NCBI RefSeq assembly: GCF_013912065.1
Contig: NZ_JACESA010000006.1
Span: forward strand, 62,001-126,000
Source: Brevundimonas sp.
Lineage (GTDB): Bacteria; Pseudomonadota; Alphaproteobacteria; Caulobacterales; Caulobacteraceae
Length of the DNA: 64,000 nt
Direction of reading: 5' to 3'
Below the pieces are notes generated by a model. The model saw only the letters and a program-made list of their open reading frames with translations. It did no database searches and was not told the origin of the DNA. Positions 19,780 to 29,770 of the stretch are shown one piece after another (the first letter of the stretch is position 1; each line of letters starts with the position of its first letter). The position numbers and the translations under genes were made by a program.

Positions 19780-21186
19780 ATGGCCGAAGCCCCCGTTCCC
19801 TACGACGTCGTCATCATCGGCGGAGGGCCTGGCGGTTACAACGCCGCGATCCGCGCCGGCCAGTTGGGCCTGAAGGTCGCCTGTGTCGAGATGCGCGCCA
19901 CCCTGGGGGGCACCTGCCTGAACGTCGGCTGCATGCCGTCCAAGGCCCTGTTGCACGCGTCGGAAATGTGGAACGCGGCCAACAGCGAATTCGCCAAGAT
20001 CGGCATCGAGGTCCAGCCGAAGCTGAACCTGGGCCAGATGCACAAGGCCAAGGACGAGAGCGTCACCGCCCTGACCAAGGGGATCGAGTTTCTGTTCAAG
20101 AAGAACAAGGCCGACTGGATCAAGGGCAAGGGCAAGATCGTCGGAAAAGGCAAGGTCGAGGTGACCGCCGCCGACGGATCGGTCCAGACCCTGGACGCCA
20201 AGAATATCGTCATCGCCACCGGCTCGGAGCCGACCCCCCTGCCGGGCGTCGCCTTCGAAGAGGGCAAGGTCATCGATTCCACCGGCGCCCTGTCGCTGCC
20301 GGCCGTGCCCAAGAAGCTGATCGTGGTCGGCGCGGGCATCATCGGCCTGGAGCTGGGTTCGGTCTGGCGCCGTCTGGGCGCCGAGGTCACGGTGGTCGAA
20401 TTCCTGGACCGGATCACCCCGGGCATGGACACCGAGGTCGCCACCGCCTTCCAGCGCACCCTGACCAAACAGGGCATGATCTTCAAACTGGGCGCCAAGG
20501 TCACGGCCGCCAAGTCGGGCAAGGACGGGGTGGAGCTGACGGTCGAACCGTCTGCCGGCGGCGCTGCCGAAACGATCAAGGGCGACGTCGTTCTGGTCGC
20601 CATCGGCCGCCGTCCGTATACCGAAGGCCTGGGCCTGGAGAGCGTCGGCGTGACGCCGGACAAGCGCGGCTTCGTCGACCATGACCACTTCAAGGTAGCC
20701 GACGGGGTATGGGTGATCGGCGACGTGACCCACGGCCCGATGCTGGCCCACAAGGCGGAAGAAGACGCCGTGGCCGTGATCGACACCATCGCCGGCAAAT
20801 ATGGCCACGTCGACTACGCCCTGGTCCCCAGCGTCGTCTACACCTTCCCCGAAGTGGCCTGGGTCGGCCAGACCGAGGACCAGCTGAAGGCGGCGGGCGT
20901 CGCCTACAAGAAGGGCAAATTCCCCTTCACCGCCAACAGCCGCGCCAAGATCAACCACGAGACCGACGGCTTCGCCAAGGTCCTGGCCGACGCCGCCACC
21001 GACAAGGTGCTCGGCGTGCACATCATGGGACCCCAGGCCGGCGAAATGATCCACGAGGCCGCCATCACCATGAGCTTCGGCGGCGCCTCGGAAGACATCG
21101 CCCGCACCTGCCACGCTCACCCGACCCGTTCGGAAGCCGTCCGCCAGGCCGCCATGGACGTCGAAGGCTGGATGATGCAGGCCTGA
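19780..21186 (+). CDS. lpdA: Dihydrolipoyl dehydrogenase
   Basis: 468 residues. The FAD site GGGPGGY is at 14-20, the redox disulphide C46/C51 in GGTCLNVGCMPSK, the NAD site VVGAGIIGLELG near 186, and the active-site H447/E452 in HAHPTRSE at the C-terminus. It is the E3 subunit shared by the pyruvate and 2-oxoglutarate dehydrogenase complexes and the glycine cleavage system. No E1 or E2 gene is adjacent, so it is a stand-alone copy. A hairpin at 21235-21262 separates it from the convergent chemoreceptor. Confidence 0.97.
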   Translation: MAEAPVPYDVVIIGGGPGGYNAAIRAGQLGLKVACVEMRATLGGTCLNVGCMPSKALLHASEMWNAANSEFAKIGIEVQPKLNLGQMHKAKDESVTALTKGIEFLFKKNKADWIKGKGKIVGKGKVEVTAADGSVQTLDAKNIVIATGSEPTPLPGVAFEEGKVIDSTGALSLPAVPKKLIVVGAGIIGLELGSVWRRLGAEVTVVEFLDRITPGMDTEVATAFQRTLTKQGMIFKLGAKVTAAKSGKDGVELTVEPSAGGAAETIKGDVVLVAIGRRPYTEGLGLESVGVTPDKRGFVDHDHFKVADGVWVIGDVTHGPMLAHKAEEDAVAVIDTIAGKYGHVDYALVPSVVYTFPEVAWVGQTEDQLKAAGVAYKKGKFPFTANSRAKINHETDGFAKVLADAATDKVLGVHIMGPQAGEMIHEAAITMSFGGASEDIARTCHAHPTRSEAVRQAAMDVEGWMMQA

Positions 21187-21234
21187 TCGAACCTCGCAGG
21201 GAGCGATCCCTTCGACGAAAGGTCGCAAGACAAA

Positions 21235-21262
21235 GGCCCGCCCGGCCGTCGCCGGGCGGGCC
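21235..21262. terminator. Bidirectional terminator hairpin between lpdA and the chemoreceptor
   Basis: A 12-bp stem (21235-21246 with 21251-21262) and a four-base loop lie between two convergent genes. It is flanked by AAA on the left and TTCT on the right, so only a short U-tract forms in either direction. Confidence 0.65.
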
Positions 21263-21289
21263 TTCTGATTTCAGACGAGGCTCAGCCGA

Positions 21290-23116
21290 TCAGGCGGCCC
21301 AGACCGCCCGATCCGGGTGCGCGGCGCCGGCCTGGGCCTCGACGTCGATGCGGAAGCGGGCGACCAGATCCGCCAGTTTTTCGGCCTCCTGGCTCAGGGC
21401 CTGATTGGCGGCGGTGGTCTGTTCGACCATGGCGGCGTTCTGCTGGGTCGTCTGATCCATCTGGGTCACCGCCGTATTGACCTCGGCCAGGCCCACGGCC
21501 TGATCCTTGGCCGAGGCGGCGATCTCGCCGGCTAGCTGATTGATTTCCGCTACCTGGCCGATCAGGGCGCTGAGGGCGCCGCCGGTCTGGGACACCAGGC
21601 GGGCGCCTTCGCCGACGCTGGCGCTGGAGGCGGCGATCAGGGTCTTGATCTCGCGCGCGGCCTCGGCCGAGCGCTGGGCCAGGGCCCGGACTTCGGAGGC
21701 CACGACTGCGAAGCCGCGACCGGCCTCGCCCGCACGGGCCGCCTCGACCCCGGCGTTCAGGGCCAGAAGATTGGTCTGGAAGGCGATCTCGTCGATAACG
21801 CCGATGATCTCGCCGATCCGACCCGAAGTGGTCTCGATCTCGCCCATGGCGGCGGTGGTGTCGGCGATGATCTGTTCACGGGCCTCGGCGCCGCCTCGGG
21901 CCTCGGCGGTGATGTTCGCCGCAGACTGGGCGCCCTCTGCGGTCCTGCGGACGGTGACGGTGATCTGGTCGAGGGCGGCGGCGGTTTCCTCCAAGGCGGC
22001 GGCCTGGCGCTCGGTGCGGCGCGACAGATCGTCGGTGGCGGTCGTGACCTCGGCGGTGCCGGCGCGCATGGCGCCGACCAGATCGATGATGTCGCCCATG
22101 GTTCCCGCCAGGGTGTCGGCGGCGGCGTTGTAGTCGTCCTTCAGCTTGCGGCTGCGCTCCGCGAAGGCGGTCGTGATCCGATAGGTCAGGTCGCCGCGCG
22201 CCAGAGCCGCCAGTCCGTCGCCGAGCGCCTCGACCACCACCGCGTCCTCCTCGGCCAGCCGTTCGCGTTCGGCCTCGCCCGCCATCTGCGTCTCGCGCGC
22301 CGTCGCGCGCATGGCCTCGGCCTCGACCTGGGTCTCCTTCTGGCGCACGGCGGCGTCGCGGAAGGCGAGCACGGCGCGGGAGATCTGGCCGATGTCGTCG
22401 CCGCGCGAGACCCATGGAGCGTCAAAGTCCGTGCGGCCCTGGCGCAGGGCCTCCATGCGGTCGCACAGGCCTTTCAGGGGCGAGAACATCCTGCGCGACA
22501 GGAAGAGACAGGCGCCGACGATCAGCAGCGCCACGACAAGGCCGCAGACGAACAGGGCCAGCATCACCTGGTTCACCGAGGCCATGAAATCGACCTTCGG
22601 GATGCCGACATAGAGGACGCCGATGGTCTGACCCGCGGCGTTCTTGATCGGATCATAGGCGACGAAATAGGGTTTTCCGAGAATTTCCGTCTGGCCGCGG
22701 TACGCCACGCCGGACTTGAGCACGGCGTCATAGACCGGGCCGGGTTTCAGCTTGGTGCCGACCGCGCGCGACCCGTCGTCCTTGACCACATTGGTTGTCA
22801 CCCGCACGTCGTTCAGAAAGACGGTCGCGGTGCCCCCGACCAGCGCCTTGATCCGATCCACCGGTTCGACAAAGTCGTTCATCGGCGTCGAGCCGACGTA
22901 TAATTTGCCGTCCCGCGCGGAAAAGCCGTCGCCATAGTCCGACAGAACGTCCCAGGCGACCCGCATATTGGCCTCTTGCCGTTCCGTGGCGCGCGCCTCG
23001 GCGTCACGACCCAGCAGGAAGGCGGCCACCGCCATCAGAACAATGGTCAAGGCGCCGAGGGCGGCGACGACCATCAGGGCCGTCTTGGCGGAGAGAGAGA
23101 GGGCGCTGAACTTCAT
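21290..23116 (-). CDS. Methyl-accepting chemotaxis protein with single-Cache sensor
   Basis: 608 residues. Membrane helices flank a periplasmic region (residues about 35-185) with [24 protein letters not shown] and [25 protein letters not shown], features of the sCache_3 ligand domain. HAMP follows, then the methylation helices and the hairpin tip [21 protein letters not shown] that binds CheA/CheW. The C-terminus [10 protein letters not shown] lacks a CheR-tethering pentapeptide. Ligand unknown; sCache_3 receptors often bind small organic acids. It is monocistronic, with mutS upstream on the same strand. Confidence 0.93.
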   Translation of the reverse strand: MKFSALSLSAKTALMVVAALGALTIVLMAVAAFLLGRDAEARATERQEANMRVAWDVLSDYGDGFSARDGKLYVGSTPMNDFVEPVDRIKALVGGTATVFLNDVRVTTNVVKDDGSRAVGTKLKPGPVYDAVLKSGVAYRGQTEILGKPYFVAYDPIKNAAGQTIGVLYVGIPKVDFMASVNQVMLALFVCGLVVALLIVGACLFLSRRMFSPLKGLCDRMEALRQGRTDFDAPWVSRGDDIGQISRAVLAFRDAAVRQKETQVEAEAMRATARETQMAGEAERERLAEEDAVVVEALGDGLAALARGDLTYRITTAFAERSRKLKDDYNAAADTLAGTMGDIIDLVGAMRAGTAEVTTATDDLSRRTERQAAALEETAAALDQITVTVRRTAEGAQSAANITAEARGGAEAREQIIADTTAAMGEIETTSGRIGEIIGVIDEIAFQTNLLALNAGVEAARAGEAGRGFAVVASEVRALAQRSAEAAREIKTLIAASSASVGEGARLVSQTGGALSALIGQVAEINQLAGEIAASAKDQAVGLAEVNTAVTQMDQTTQQNAAMVEQTTAANQALSQEAEKLADLVARFRIDVEAQAGAAHPDRAVWAA

Positions 23117-23207
23117 GATCAGGTCCGAAACGGATCGGCCGACATCTAGGCCGAGACTGAACCTCTCACCGATATGGTTAAGATTTCCAGACCCTAAGGA
23201 TTTCCAC

Positions 23208-25913
23208 CTATTTCTTCCCCGCGAGGGCCTTGAGCCGATAGAGGGCCTCCAGCGCCTCGCGCGGGCTCAGGGCGTCCGGATCCACGGCCTCCAGCGCCGC
23301 CTCGACCGGCGACGGCACGAAGATCGGCTCGGGTTCGGCGACGGCGAAAAGCGGCAGGTCGTCCAGCCGCGCGACGGCGGCCTTCTCGCCTTCCAGACGG
23401 GTCAACACGGATTTGGCTCGGGCCACGACGGCGCTGGGCACCCCGGCCAGCTTGGCCACCTGAACGCCATAGGACCTGTCGGCCGCCCCCGGCGCCGCCT
23501 CGTGCAGGAAGACGAGGTCGCCGTTCCATTCCTTGGCCGCCATGGACAGGTTGCAGACATGGTCCAGCCGCGACTCCAGCTGAGCCAGCTCGTGATAGTG
23601 GGTGGCGAACAGGGTGCGCGCCCGGTTGACGTCGTGCAGGGCCTCCGCGGTGGCCCAGGCGATGGCCAGGCCGTCATAGGTGGCCGTGCCCCGCCCGATC
23701 TCGTCCAGGACGACGAAGCTGCGCGGCGTGGCCTGGGTCAGGATGGCGGCGGTCTCGACCATCTCCATCATGAAGGTGGAGCGGCCGCGCGCCAGATCGT
23801 CGCCGGCCCCGACCCGGCTGAACAACCGGTCGACCACGCCGAGCCGCATCGACCGCGCCGGCACGAAGGCCCCGGCCTGGGCCAGGATCACCAGCAGGGC
23901 GTTCTGGCGCAGGAAGGTCGACTTACCGGCCATGTTCGGGCCGGTGACGATGGCCAGGCGGGCTCCCGCTCTTTCGGCATCGGCGGCGCCGGATCCGTCC
24001 AGCCGGGCGTTGTTGGGCGTATAGGGATCGCCGGCCGCCTTGACCGCCGCCTCGACCACCGGGTGGCGGCCGGCTTCGACGCAGAAGACCAGACTGTCGT
24101 CCACCACCGGCCGGGTCGCCCCCGCCTCCTGGGCCCATTCCGCCAGGGCCGCATGGGCGTCCAGTTCGGCCAGAGCCTCGGCGACCGCCTGCAGCGGCTG
24201 AGCCAGGCGCGCGACCTCGCGCCGCCAGCCCTCGAAGGTCTCGGCCTCTATGGCCAGGGCGCGATGACCGGCCTGACTGATCTTGGCGTCCAGTTCCGAC
24301 AGTTCGACCGTGGTGAACCGCACCTGGCTGGCCAGGGTCTGACGGTGGATGAAGGGGCTGTCCGGCCCGGCACGCAGCAGGCCCTCCGCGGCCTTGGCCG
24401 AGGTTTCCAGGAAATAGCCCAGGACGGCGTTGTGTTTGACCTTGAAGGCCACGCCGGATTCGGCGACGGCGCGCGCCTCCAGATCGGCCACCACCCGACG
24501 GCTGTCGTCGCGCAGGGTGCGGGCGGCGTCCAGTTCAGGCCGATAGTCGGGGCGGACGAAGCCGCCGTCGCGCGCCAGGTGCGACGGCTCGTCCACCAGG
24601 CCGTCGATCAGGTCAGCCTTCAGCCGCGAGATGTCGGGCGAAAGGCTCAGACGATCCAGGGCCAGGGCGATGCGGCGGGGTTGACCCGTGATCGGGTCCA
24701 CCTGACCGATGAACAGGCCCGCGATCCCCTCGGCGATCGACAGGCCGACGCGCACCGCCGCCAGATCGCGCGGCCCTCCGCGCCCCAGCGCCAGCCGGCC
24801 GACCGCGCGGGCCACATCGGAAGACGCCTTCAGGCCGTCGCGCAGATGACGCCGCAGATCGCGCCGCTCCAGCAGCCATTCGACCGCGTCCAACTGTTCG
24901 TTGATCGCCGCCGGATCGCGCAGCGGCCGGGCGATCCGTTCCGCCAGGGCGCGCGCTCCACCCGATGTGACGGTGCGGTCAATACAGGCCAGCAGCGATC
25001 CCTCGCGTTCTCCACGCTGGGTGCGGTCGATCTCCAGACTGGCCCGGGTCGCCGGGTCGATAGCCAGAAAGCCGCTCTCGCCCAGCCGGCGTGGCGGCGC
25101 CAGGGCCGGGACCTTGCCGGCCTGGGTCGTCTCCAGATAGGCGGCGATCAGGCCGAGCGCCGAGACCTCGGCCTCCTCGAAGGCGCCGAAACCGTCCAGG
25201 GCCGCGACCCCGTACAGCCGCTCGACCCGCGTCCGCGCCGCCTGGGGTTCGGCGATGGCCGAGGCCAGGGCCTGGACCACGCCGCCGGAGCCGTCGAGCG
25301 CATCGCGCGTCGTCGGGTCCGAATAGATCCGGTCGGTGACCAGAACCTCGGACGGACGGAAGGCCGCCAGGGCCGCGCCCAAGTCCTCGATGGAACAGGC
25401 CACGGAATCGACCGCGCCAGACGACAGTTCCACCACCGCCACCGCCGCCCGCGCCTTGCGGATCGCCACGGCCGCCAGCCGGTTGGCGCCGCGCGCGTCC
25501 AGCAGACTGTCCTCGGTCAGGGTGCCGGGCGTCACCACCCGCACCACGCCGCGGTGGACCACCGCCTTGCCGCCGCGCTTCTTGGCCTCGGCGGGGTCTT
25601 CCAGCTGTTCGCAGATCGCGACCTTGTGGCCCAGGCGGATCAGCCGGGCCAGATAGCCCTCCATCGCATGGACCGGCACCCCGGCCATCGGGATGTCCTC
25701 GCCCTGATGCTTGCCCCGCTTGGTCAGGGTGATGCCCAGGGCGGCCGCCGCGACCTCGGCGTCCTTGAAGAACAGCTCGTAGAAATCGCCCATCCGGAAG
25801 AACAGAATGGCGTCCGGCTGACCGGCTTTGGCCGTCAGATACTGCGCCATGAAGGGCGTCGCGCCCTCGAGCGAGGCGGCGATTTCAGGCGGGTGAGAGA
25901 CAGGGGCGTTCAT
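23208..25913 (-). CDS. mutS: DNA mismatch repair protein MutS
   Basis: 901 residues. The mismatch-reading Phe-x-Glu is F44/E46 in MGDFYELF. The ATPase part has Walker [14 protein letters not shown] near 660, a Walker [17 protein letters not shown] and the HYHELAQL segment. MutS binds mismatches and recruits MutL. The Gly-to-Ala change in the P-loop (GPNMxGKST) is a tolerated variant in Alphaproteobacteria. The gene is divergent from the B12 riboswitch and btuB. Confidence 0.98.
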   Translation of the reverse strand: MNAPVSHPPEIAASLEGATPFMAQYLTAKAGQPDAILFFRMGDFYELFFKDAEVAAAALGITLTKRGKHQGEDIPMAGVPVHAMEGYLARLIRLGHKVAICEQLEDPAEAKKRGGKAVVHRGVVRVVTPGTLTEDSLLDARGANRLAAVAIRKARAAVAVVELSSGAVDSVACSIEDLGAALAAFRPSEVLVTDRIYSDPTTRDALDGSGGVVQALASAIAEPQAARTRVERLYGVAALDGFGAFEEAEVSALGLIAAYLETTQAGKVPALAPPRRLGESGFLAIDPATRASLEIDRTQRGEREGSLLACIDRTVTSGGARALAERIARPLRDPAAINEQLDAVEWLLERRDLRRHLRDGLKASSDVARAVGRLALGRGGPRDLAAVRVGLSIAEGIAGLFIGQVDPITGQPRRIALALDRLSLSPDISRLKADLIDGLVDEPSHLARDGGFVRPDYRPELDAARTLRDDSRRVVADLEARAVAESGVAFKVKHNAVLGYFLETSAKAAEGLLRAGPDSPFIHRQTLASQVRFTTVELSELDAKISQAGHRALAIEAETFEGWRREVARLAQPLQAVAEALAELDAHAALAEWAQEAGATRPVVDDSLVFCVEAGRHPVVEAAVKAAGDPYTPNNARLDGSGAADAERAGARLAIVTGPNMAGKSTFLRQNALLVILAQAGAFVPARSMRLGVVDRLFSRVGAGDDLARGRSTFMMEMVETAAILTQATPRSFVVLDEIGRGTATYDGLAIAWATAEALHDVNRARTLFATHYHELAQLESRLDHVCNLSMAAKEWNGDLVFLHEAAPGAADRSYGVQVAKLAGVPSAVVARAKSVLTRLEGEKAAVARLDDLPLFAVAEPEPIFVPSPVEAALEAVDPDALSPREALEALYRLKALAGKK

Positions 25914-26000
25914 GTGCTGTCAGGGTGACGGATCACAGCCGACCGCTCAAGCCCGTTAACGGCTCTTGCACAGGCTTCTCACCCCTGCGATAGGCCGCGT

Positions 26001-26159
26001 CAGGCGGTTAAGGGAACACGGTGAGACACCGTGGCTGTGCCCGCAACTGTAGGCGGCGAGAGCGTCGTCCGTCCGGGGTCTCGACCTCGGCGCCACTGGG
26101 TGACTGGGAAGGCGAGGACGGCGGTTTATGACCCGCAAGCCAGGAGACCTGGCCGCCTG
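26001..26159 (+). ncRNA. Cobalamin riboswitch
   Basis: CAGGCGG at 26001-26007 pairs exactly with CCGCCTG at 26153-26159 to close P1. Inside are GGTGAGACACC followed by GTGCCCGCAACTGTA, the ACTGGGTGACTGGGAAGGCG segment, and the B12 box AGCCAGGAGACCTGGCC at about 26138-26154. The order and spacing are those of adenosylcobalamin-class elements. It lies in the leader of the BtuB-like receptor, so it should lower receptor synthesis when cobalamin is plentiful. Confidence 0.95.
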
Positions 26160-26317
26160 TGTCGCTCGTCCGCTGTCCGGGACCAGACAGAGGCGCGGGG
26201 ACTTCTCGTCGCAGCGACCCGATCTTGCGCCGTCCGGACCTCTCAGGCCCGGCGGATCGGCTCGCTCATAACGGCTCCTCGCGCGCACTCGCGGAGCCTG
26301 CACGGGGGTTTTCGCTC
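26160..26317 (+). other. Expression-platform leader between riboswitch and btuB
   Basis: 158 bases without a gene. A GC hairpin with arms at 26273-26278 and 26293-26298 lies 19 bases before the ATG and is followed by GGGGGTTTT at 26304-26312. It could be a terminator or could hide the ribosome site, the usual outputs of this riboswitch class. Confidence 0.5.
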
Positions 26318-28147
26318 ATGAAGCGCTCCATACTTCTCTCCACGGCGGCCCTGTCCGCCTTATTCGCCGCGCCCGCCTTCGCCCATGGCTCCGACGAGCT
26401 GGACGAGGTGGTCGTCACCGCCACCCGCATCCCGGCCATCGTCGCCGACACGCCCGGCGCCCGGGTGATCGACGGCGTGACCATCGAAAAACGCGGCGCC
26501 GTCTTCGCCGCCGACATCCTGTCCGACATTCCCGGCCTGTCGGTGACCCGTTCCGGCGCCTTCGGGGGTGTGGCCCAGGTGCGGATGCGCGGCGCCACGC
26601 CGGGCAAGACCCTGGTCCTGGTCGACGGCGCGCCGGTCAACGACCCGTCCGAGGTCAATGGCGCCTATGACTTCTCGGGCTTCGAACTGGGCGACATCGC
26701 GCGGATCGAAGTCTTGTCCGGTCCCCAATCGTCGCTGTGGGGCTCGGACGCCATAGGCGGGGTGATTTCCTTCACTACCAAAGAGATCGACGGACTGCGC
26801 GCCGAGGCCGAGGCTGGCAGTTTCGACACCGTGCGCGGGCGGCTGGCCGCCGGGGTCGCCAACGAGACCTGGGCCTTCGGCGGCTATGTCTCGCATTTCG
26901 ACACCGACGGGATTTCGGCCGCCGACGAGGCCGACGGCAACAGCGAGACCGACGGTTTCACCAACACCACCGTGGGCCTGAAGGGCCGCTACGCCGTCTC
27001 TCCGACCATCAAGCTGGACGGCTCGGCCCGCTGGTCCAGAAGCGAGGCCGATCTGGACGGTTATCCGGCGCCGACCTACGCCCTGGCCGACACCGACGAC
27101 AGCCAGGAGTCGGAACAATGGTCCGGTTTCGGCCGCCTCGGCCTGGCGGCCCTGGGTCTGAACCATCAGTTCAGCGTCTCGGCCTCGGACATCCGGCGCG
27201 ACAGCTTCAGCGACTATCCGTCGACCTATGAGGCCGACCGTCAGGTCTATCGCTGGCAGGCCGACGGCGCCGCCGCCGCCCTGACCTACGCCTTCGGCGC
27301 CGAGCGCGAGGAGACCGAAGGCAGCGTCTCTACCGGCGCCAAGGAGGATCTGGGCACGACCTCGGTCTTCTCCACCGCCCGCTATGTCCTGACCCCGGCC
27401 TTCAGCATCACTGGCGGTTTGCGTTTCGACGATACCGACGACTTCGGCTCCAAGACCACTGGCCGGATCTCGGCCGCCCATGATCTGCCCGGCGGCTTCA
27501 TCCTGTCCGGCGCCTATGGCACGGGCTTCAAGGCGCCGTCGATCAGCCAGGCGGTTTGCGACTTCTGCTTCTCGTCCGTCCCTGTCCCCACCCTAAAGCC
27601 GGAAACGGCCGACAGCGTCGAGGTCGCCCTGGGCTGGGCATCGGCGAACGGCCGGCTCGATGGCCGCGCGACCCTGTACCGGCTGAATATCGAGGACCAG
27701 ATCACCTATTTCACCGATCCGGCCAGCTTCGACAGCTATTACATCAACATCGCCCGGACCCGCACCGACGGGTTCGAGCTGGAAGGCCGCGCCCTGCTCG
27801 GGGCCGGGTTCGACCTGACCCTGGCCTATGCCTGGACCGACGCGGAGGATCGTTCGACCGGCGCCCGCCTGCTGCGCGTGCCCGAACACGCCGGTTCGGC
27901 GACCCTGGCCTGGAGCGGCGAGCGTCTGTCGGGCGCCCTGACCGTCCGCGCCGAGGGAGACCAGGACGATTCCGGCGGCGTGCGGGAGAGCTTCGTCACG
28001 GCCAATCTGAACGCGGCCTATCAGCTGACGTCGGCAGTCGCCCTGACGGCGCGGATCGAGAATCTGGCCGACGAGGACTACCAGCAGGTGCTGGGCTACG
28101 GCGAGCCGGGCCGTTCGGCCTATGTCGGGGTCAGGCTGCGCTACTGA
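26318..28147 (+). CDS. btuB: BtuB-like TonB-dependent cobalamin receptor
   Basis: 609 residues from ATG 26318. The signal peptide ends at FAHG (about 23), the TonB box DEVVVTATR is at 29-37, and the plug has GVAQVRMRGATPGKTLVLVDGAPVNDPS and RIEVLSGPQSSLWGSDAIGGVISFTT as in BtuB. The barrel ends with an aromatic-poor but standard VGVRLRY. The size matches E. coli BtuB (about 614). The upstream cobalamin riboswitch makes vitamin B12 or a precursor the likely substrate. Its 3' end overlaps the convergent AKR gene by 17 bases. No btuCDF is present. Confidence 0.92.
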   Translation: MKRSILLSTAALSALFAAPAFAHGSDELDEVVVTATRIPAIVADTPGARVIDGVTIEKRGAVFAADILSDIPGLSVTRSGAFGGVAQVRMRGATPGKTLVLVDGAPVNDPSEVNGAYDFSGFELGDIARIEVLSGPQSSLWGSDAIGGVISFTTKEIDGLRAEAEAGSFDTVRGRLAAGVANETWAFGGYVSHFDTDGISAADEADGNSETDGFTNTTVGLKGRYAVSPTIKLDGSARWSRSEADLDGYPAPTYALADTDDSQESEQWSGFGRLGLAALGLNHQFSVSASDIRRDSFSDYPSTYEADRQVYRWQADGAAAALTYAFGAEREETEGSVSTGAKEDLGTTSVFSTARYVLTPAFSITGGLRFDDTDDFGSKTTGRISAAHDLPGGFILSGAYGTGFKAPSISQAVCDFCFSSVPVPTLKPETADSVEVALGWASANGRLDGRATLYRLNIEDQITYFTDPASFDSYYINIARTRTDGFELEGRALLGAGFDLTLAYAWTDAEDRSTGARLLRVPEHAGSATLAWSGERLSGALTVRAEGDQDDSGGVRESFVTANLNAAYQLTSAVALTARIENLADEDYQQVLGYGEPGRSAYVGVRLRY

Positions 28148-29051
28148 TCCGAATGCGGGCGTCGGCGGTGAAGGCCGCCGGCGCCTCCAGCGCTAGTTCC
28201 GACCAGTTCAGGTCGGGACAGGGCGCATGGGCGGCCGCCAGAATGGCGCGCATCTCGGCGGCCGAGGCGACGCTGGCCACCACGCGGTCGACCGCTTCGA
28301 GCGAAAAGACGTAGGCCAGGGCCGCCTGCATCGGGTCGCAGCGCCGCTCGGCCAGGCGACGGCGCGTTCGCGACAGGGCCTGGGCATGATCGGCCAGATG
28401 CGGCGGCAGGTCGTCGCCGCCGGCGAACAACAGTCCCCCGGCGAAGACCGAGCTCAGATGGACCTCGGCCCCGACGGACTTGATCTCGTCCAGCACGCCC
28501 TCGGCGGCGGCGCGTTGGTCCAGAAGATTACAGGGTATCTGAACCACGTCGGCTTCCAGCCGCCGCGCCAGAAGCGCCGGACCGTCCTCGATCGTGGCGC
28601 AGAAGCCGATACTGCGGAACAGGCCGCGCGCCTTCAACGCCTGGAGCCGGTCCCACAGGGCGCGGCCCTCGGCGCCGGCCAGATCGGCGGCGTTGTCGAC
28701 CAGCAGAGCCTCGCCGCGCGGCAGGCCCAGCCGTTCCAGCGACCTGCGCGCCCGCGCCTCGACCCGATCCAGCCCTTCGCTCAGGGCCACGGTCCGAACC
28801 GTCACCCGGAAGGGCGAAGGAAAGGGCCAGGCTTGGCCCAGAAGCCGTTCGCCGTCGCCGGAGGGTTGGGTCGCGATCATCCGGACGCCGGCCTCGGCCC
28901 CGGTTTGCAGCAGGAAGCGCATCGCCTCCTCGCGCGCGCCGGACGGGGCGGACATGAAGGGATTGACGGCTCGCTCGGGCTCGGTCGCCACGGCCAGGGC
29001 CAGGCGATCGATGGGCGAGGGCGCCGAAGGGGTGGCCGGGGGATGCGTCAC
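28131..29051 (-). CDS. Aldo/keto reductase-fold protein lacking catalytic residues
   Basis: 306 residues with the overall AKR barrel pattern: SLERLGLPRGEALLVDN, ALWDRLQALKARGLFRSIGF, VVQIPCNLLDQR and VHLSSVFAGGLLF. In active members the tetrad is Asp, Tyr, Lys and His. Here the IDTApxYG segment reads IATQPSGDG (Asp to Ala, Tyr lost), the TK segment reads VRTV (Lys to Arg) and LLVH reads LLVD (His to Asp). So it is probably not a conventional reductase. It overlaps the end of btuB on the opposite strand. A role is not known. Confidence 0.8.
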   Translation of the reverse strand: MTHPPATPSAPSPIDRLALAVATEPERAVNPFMSAPSGAREEAMRFLLQTGAEAGVRMIATQPSGDGERLLGQAWPFPSPFRVTVRTVALSEGLDRVEARARRSLERLGLPRGEALLVDNAADLAGAEGRALWDRLQALKARGLFRSIGFCATIEDGPALLARRLEADVVQIPCNLLDQRAAAEGVLDEIKSVGAEVHLSSVFAGGLLFAGGDDLPPHLADHAQALSRTRRRLAERRCDPMQAALAYVFSLEAVDRVVASVASAAEMRAILAAAHAPCPDLNWSELALEAPAAFTADARIRISSAA

Positions 29052-29134
29052 CGGTCGAGAATGACGCGCAATACTTAAGGGAGATTGAGCGAGACGTTAC
29101 GCGAGTCTTACTTGTCCACCGTCGATATGCCGGC

Positions 29135-29770
29135 TCAGGCGTCGGCGTCGGGCTGGCGATCCGGATGGGCCGCCTGAAACGCCGGATGATCCTGAGCCCG
29201 GGTCTCGACGGCGAGCAGGCGCGGCCAGGCGTCCAAGTCCATGTTGAACCGCCGCGCCGAATAGAGTTGCGGGACCAGATAGCAGTCGACCAGACCCGGT
29301 CCATCGCCGAAGCTCCAGCCGTCGCCGTGACGCGCCACCAGGGTTTCCAGCGCATCGAATCCCGGCGCGATCCAGCGCGCGGCCCAGGCGTCGACCGTCT
29401 GCTGATCCGCCTGGAAGTCCGCACGCAGCGATTTCAGCACACGAAGATTGTTCAGCGGATGGATGTCGCAGCCGATCAGGGCCGCCATGGCCCGCGCATG
29501 CGCCCGGTCGGTCGGATCGCGGGGCAGAAGGGCGGGCTCCGGCCGGGTCTCCTCCAGCCATTCCAGTATGGCCGGGCTCTGGGTGACGACAAGGTCGCCG
29601 TCCTCCAGAGCCGGGACCATGCCCTGGGGGTTCAGGGCCAGATAGGCGGCGCTCTTCTGCACGTTCTGGCGCAGGTCGAGCGCGGCAGTCTCGTACGCTA
29701 CCCCCTTCAGGCCCAGGGCGATGCGGACGCGATAGCTGGCGCCCGAACGCCAGTATCCGTGCAGGATCAT
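29135..29770 (-). CDS. maiA: Maleylacetoacetate isomerase (zeta-class GST)
   Basis: 211 residues from the ATG at 29770. The thioredoxin-like half has the zeta signature GYWRSGASYRVRIALGLKG at about 5-23 with catalytic Ser residues, then GMVPALEDGDLVVTQSPAILEWLEE; the helical half has CDIHPLNNLRVLK. It isomerises maleylacetoacetate (or maleylpyruvate) with glutathione in tyrosine or gentisate breakdown. Its start overlaps the stop of the fumarylacetoacetate hydrolase gene (TGATG), so the two form a coupled operon. Confidence 0.92.
   Translation of the reverse strand: MILHGYWRSGASYRVRIALGLKGVAYETAALDLRQNVQKSAAYLALNPQGMVPALEDGDLVVTQSPAILEWLEETRPEPALLPRDPTDRAHARAMAALIGCDIHPLNNLRVLKSLRADFQADQQTVDAWAARWIAPGFDALETLVARHGDGWSFGDGPGLVDCYLVPQLYSARRFNMDLDAWPRLLAVETRAQDHPAFQAAHPDRQPDADA

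Noticed and set aside
23402-25656. Several shorter plus- and minus-strand frames inside mutS
   Set aside because: They are shadows of mutS; none has a ribosome site or a recognisable domain.
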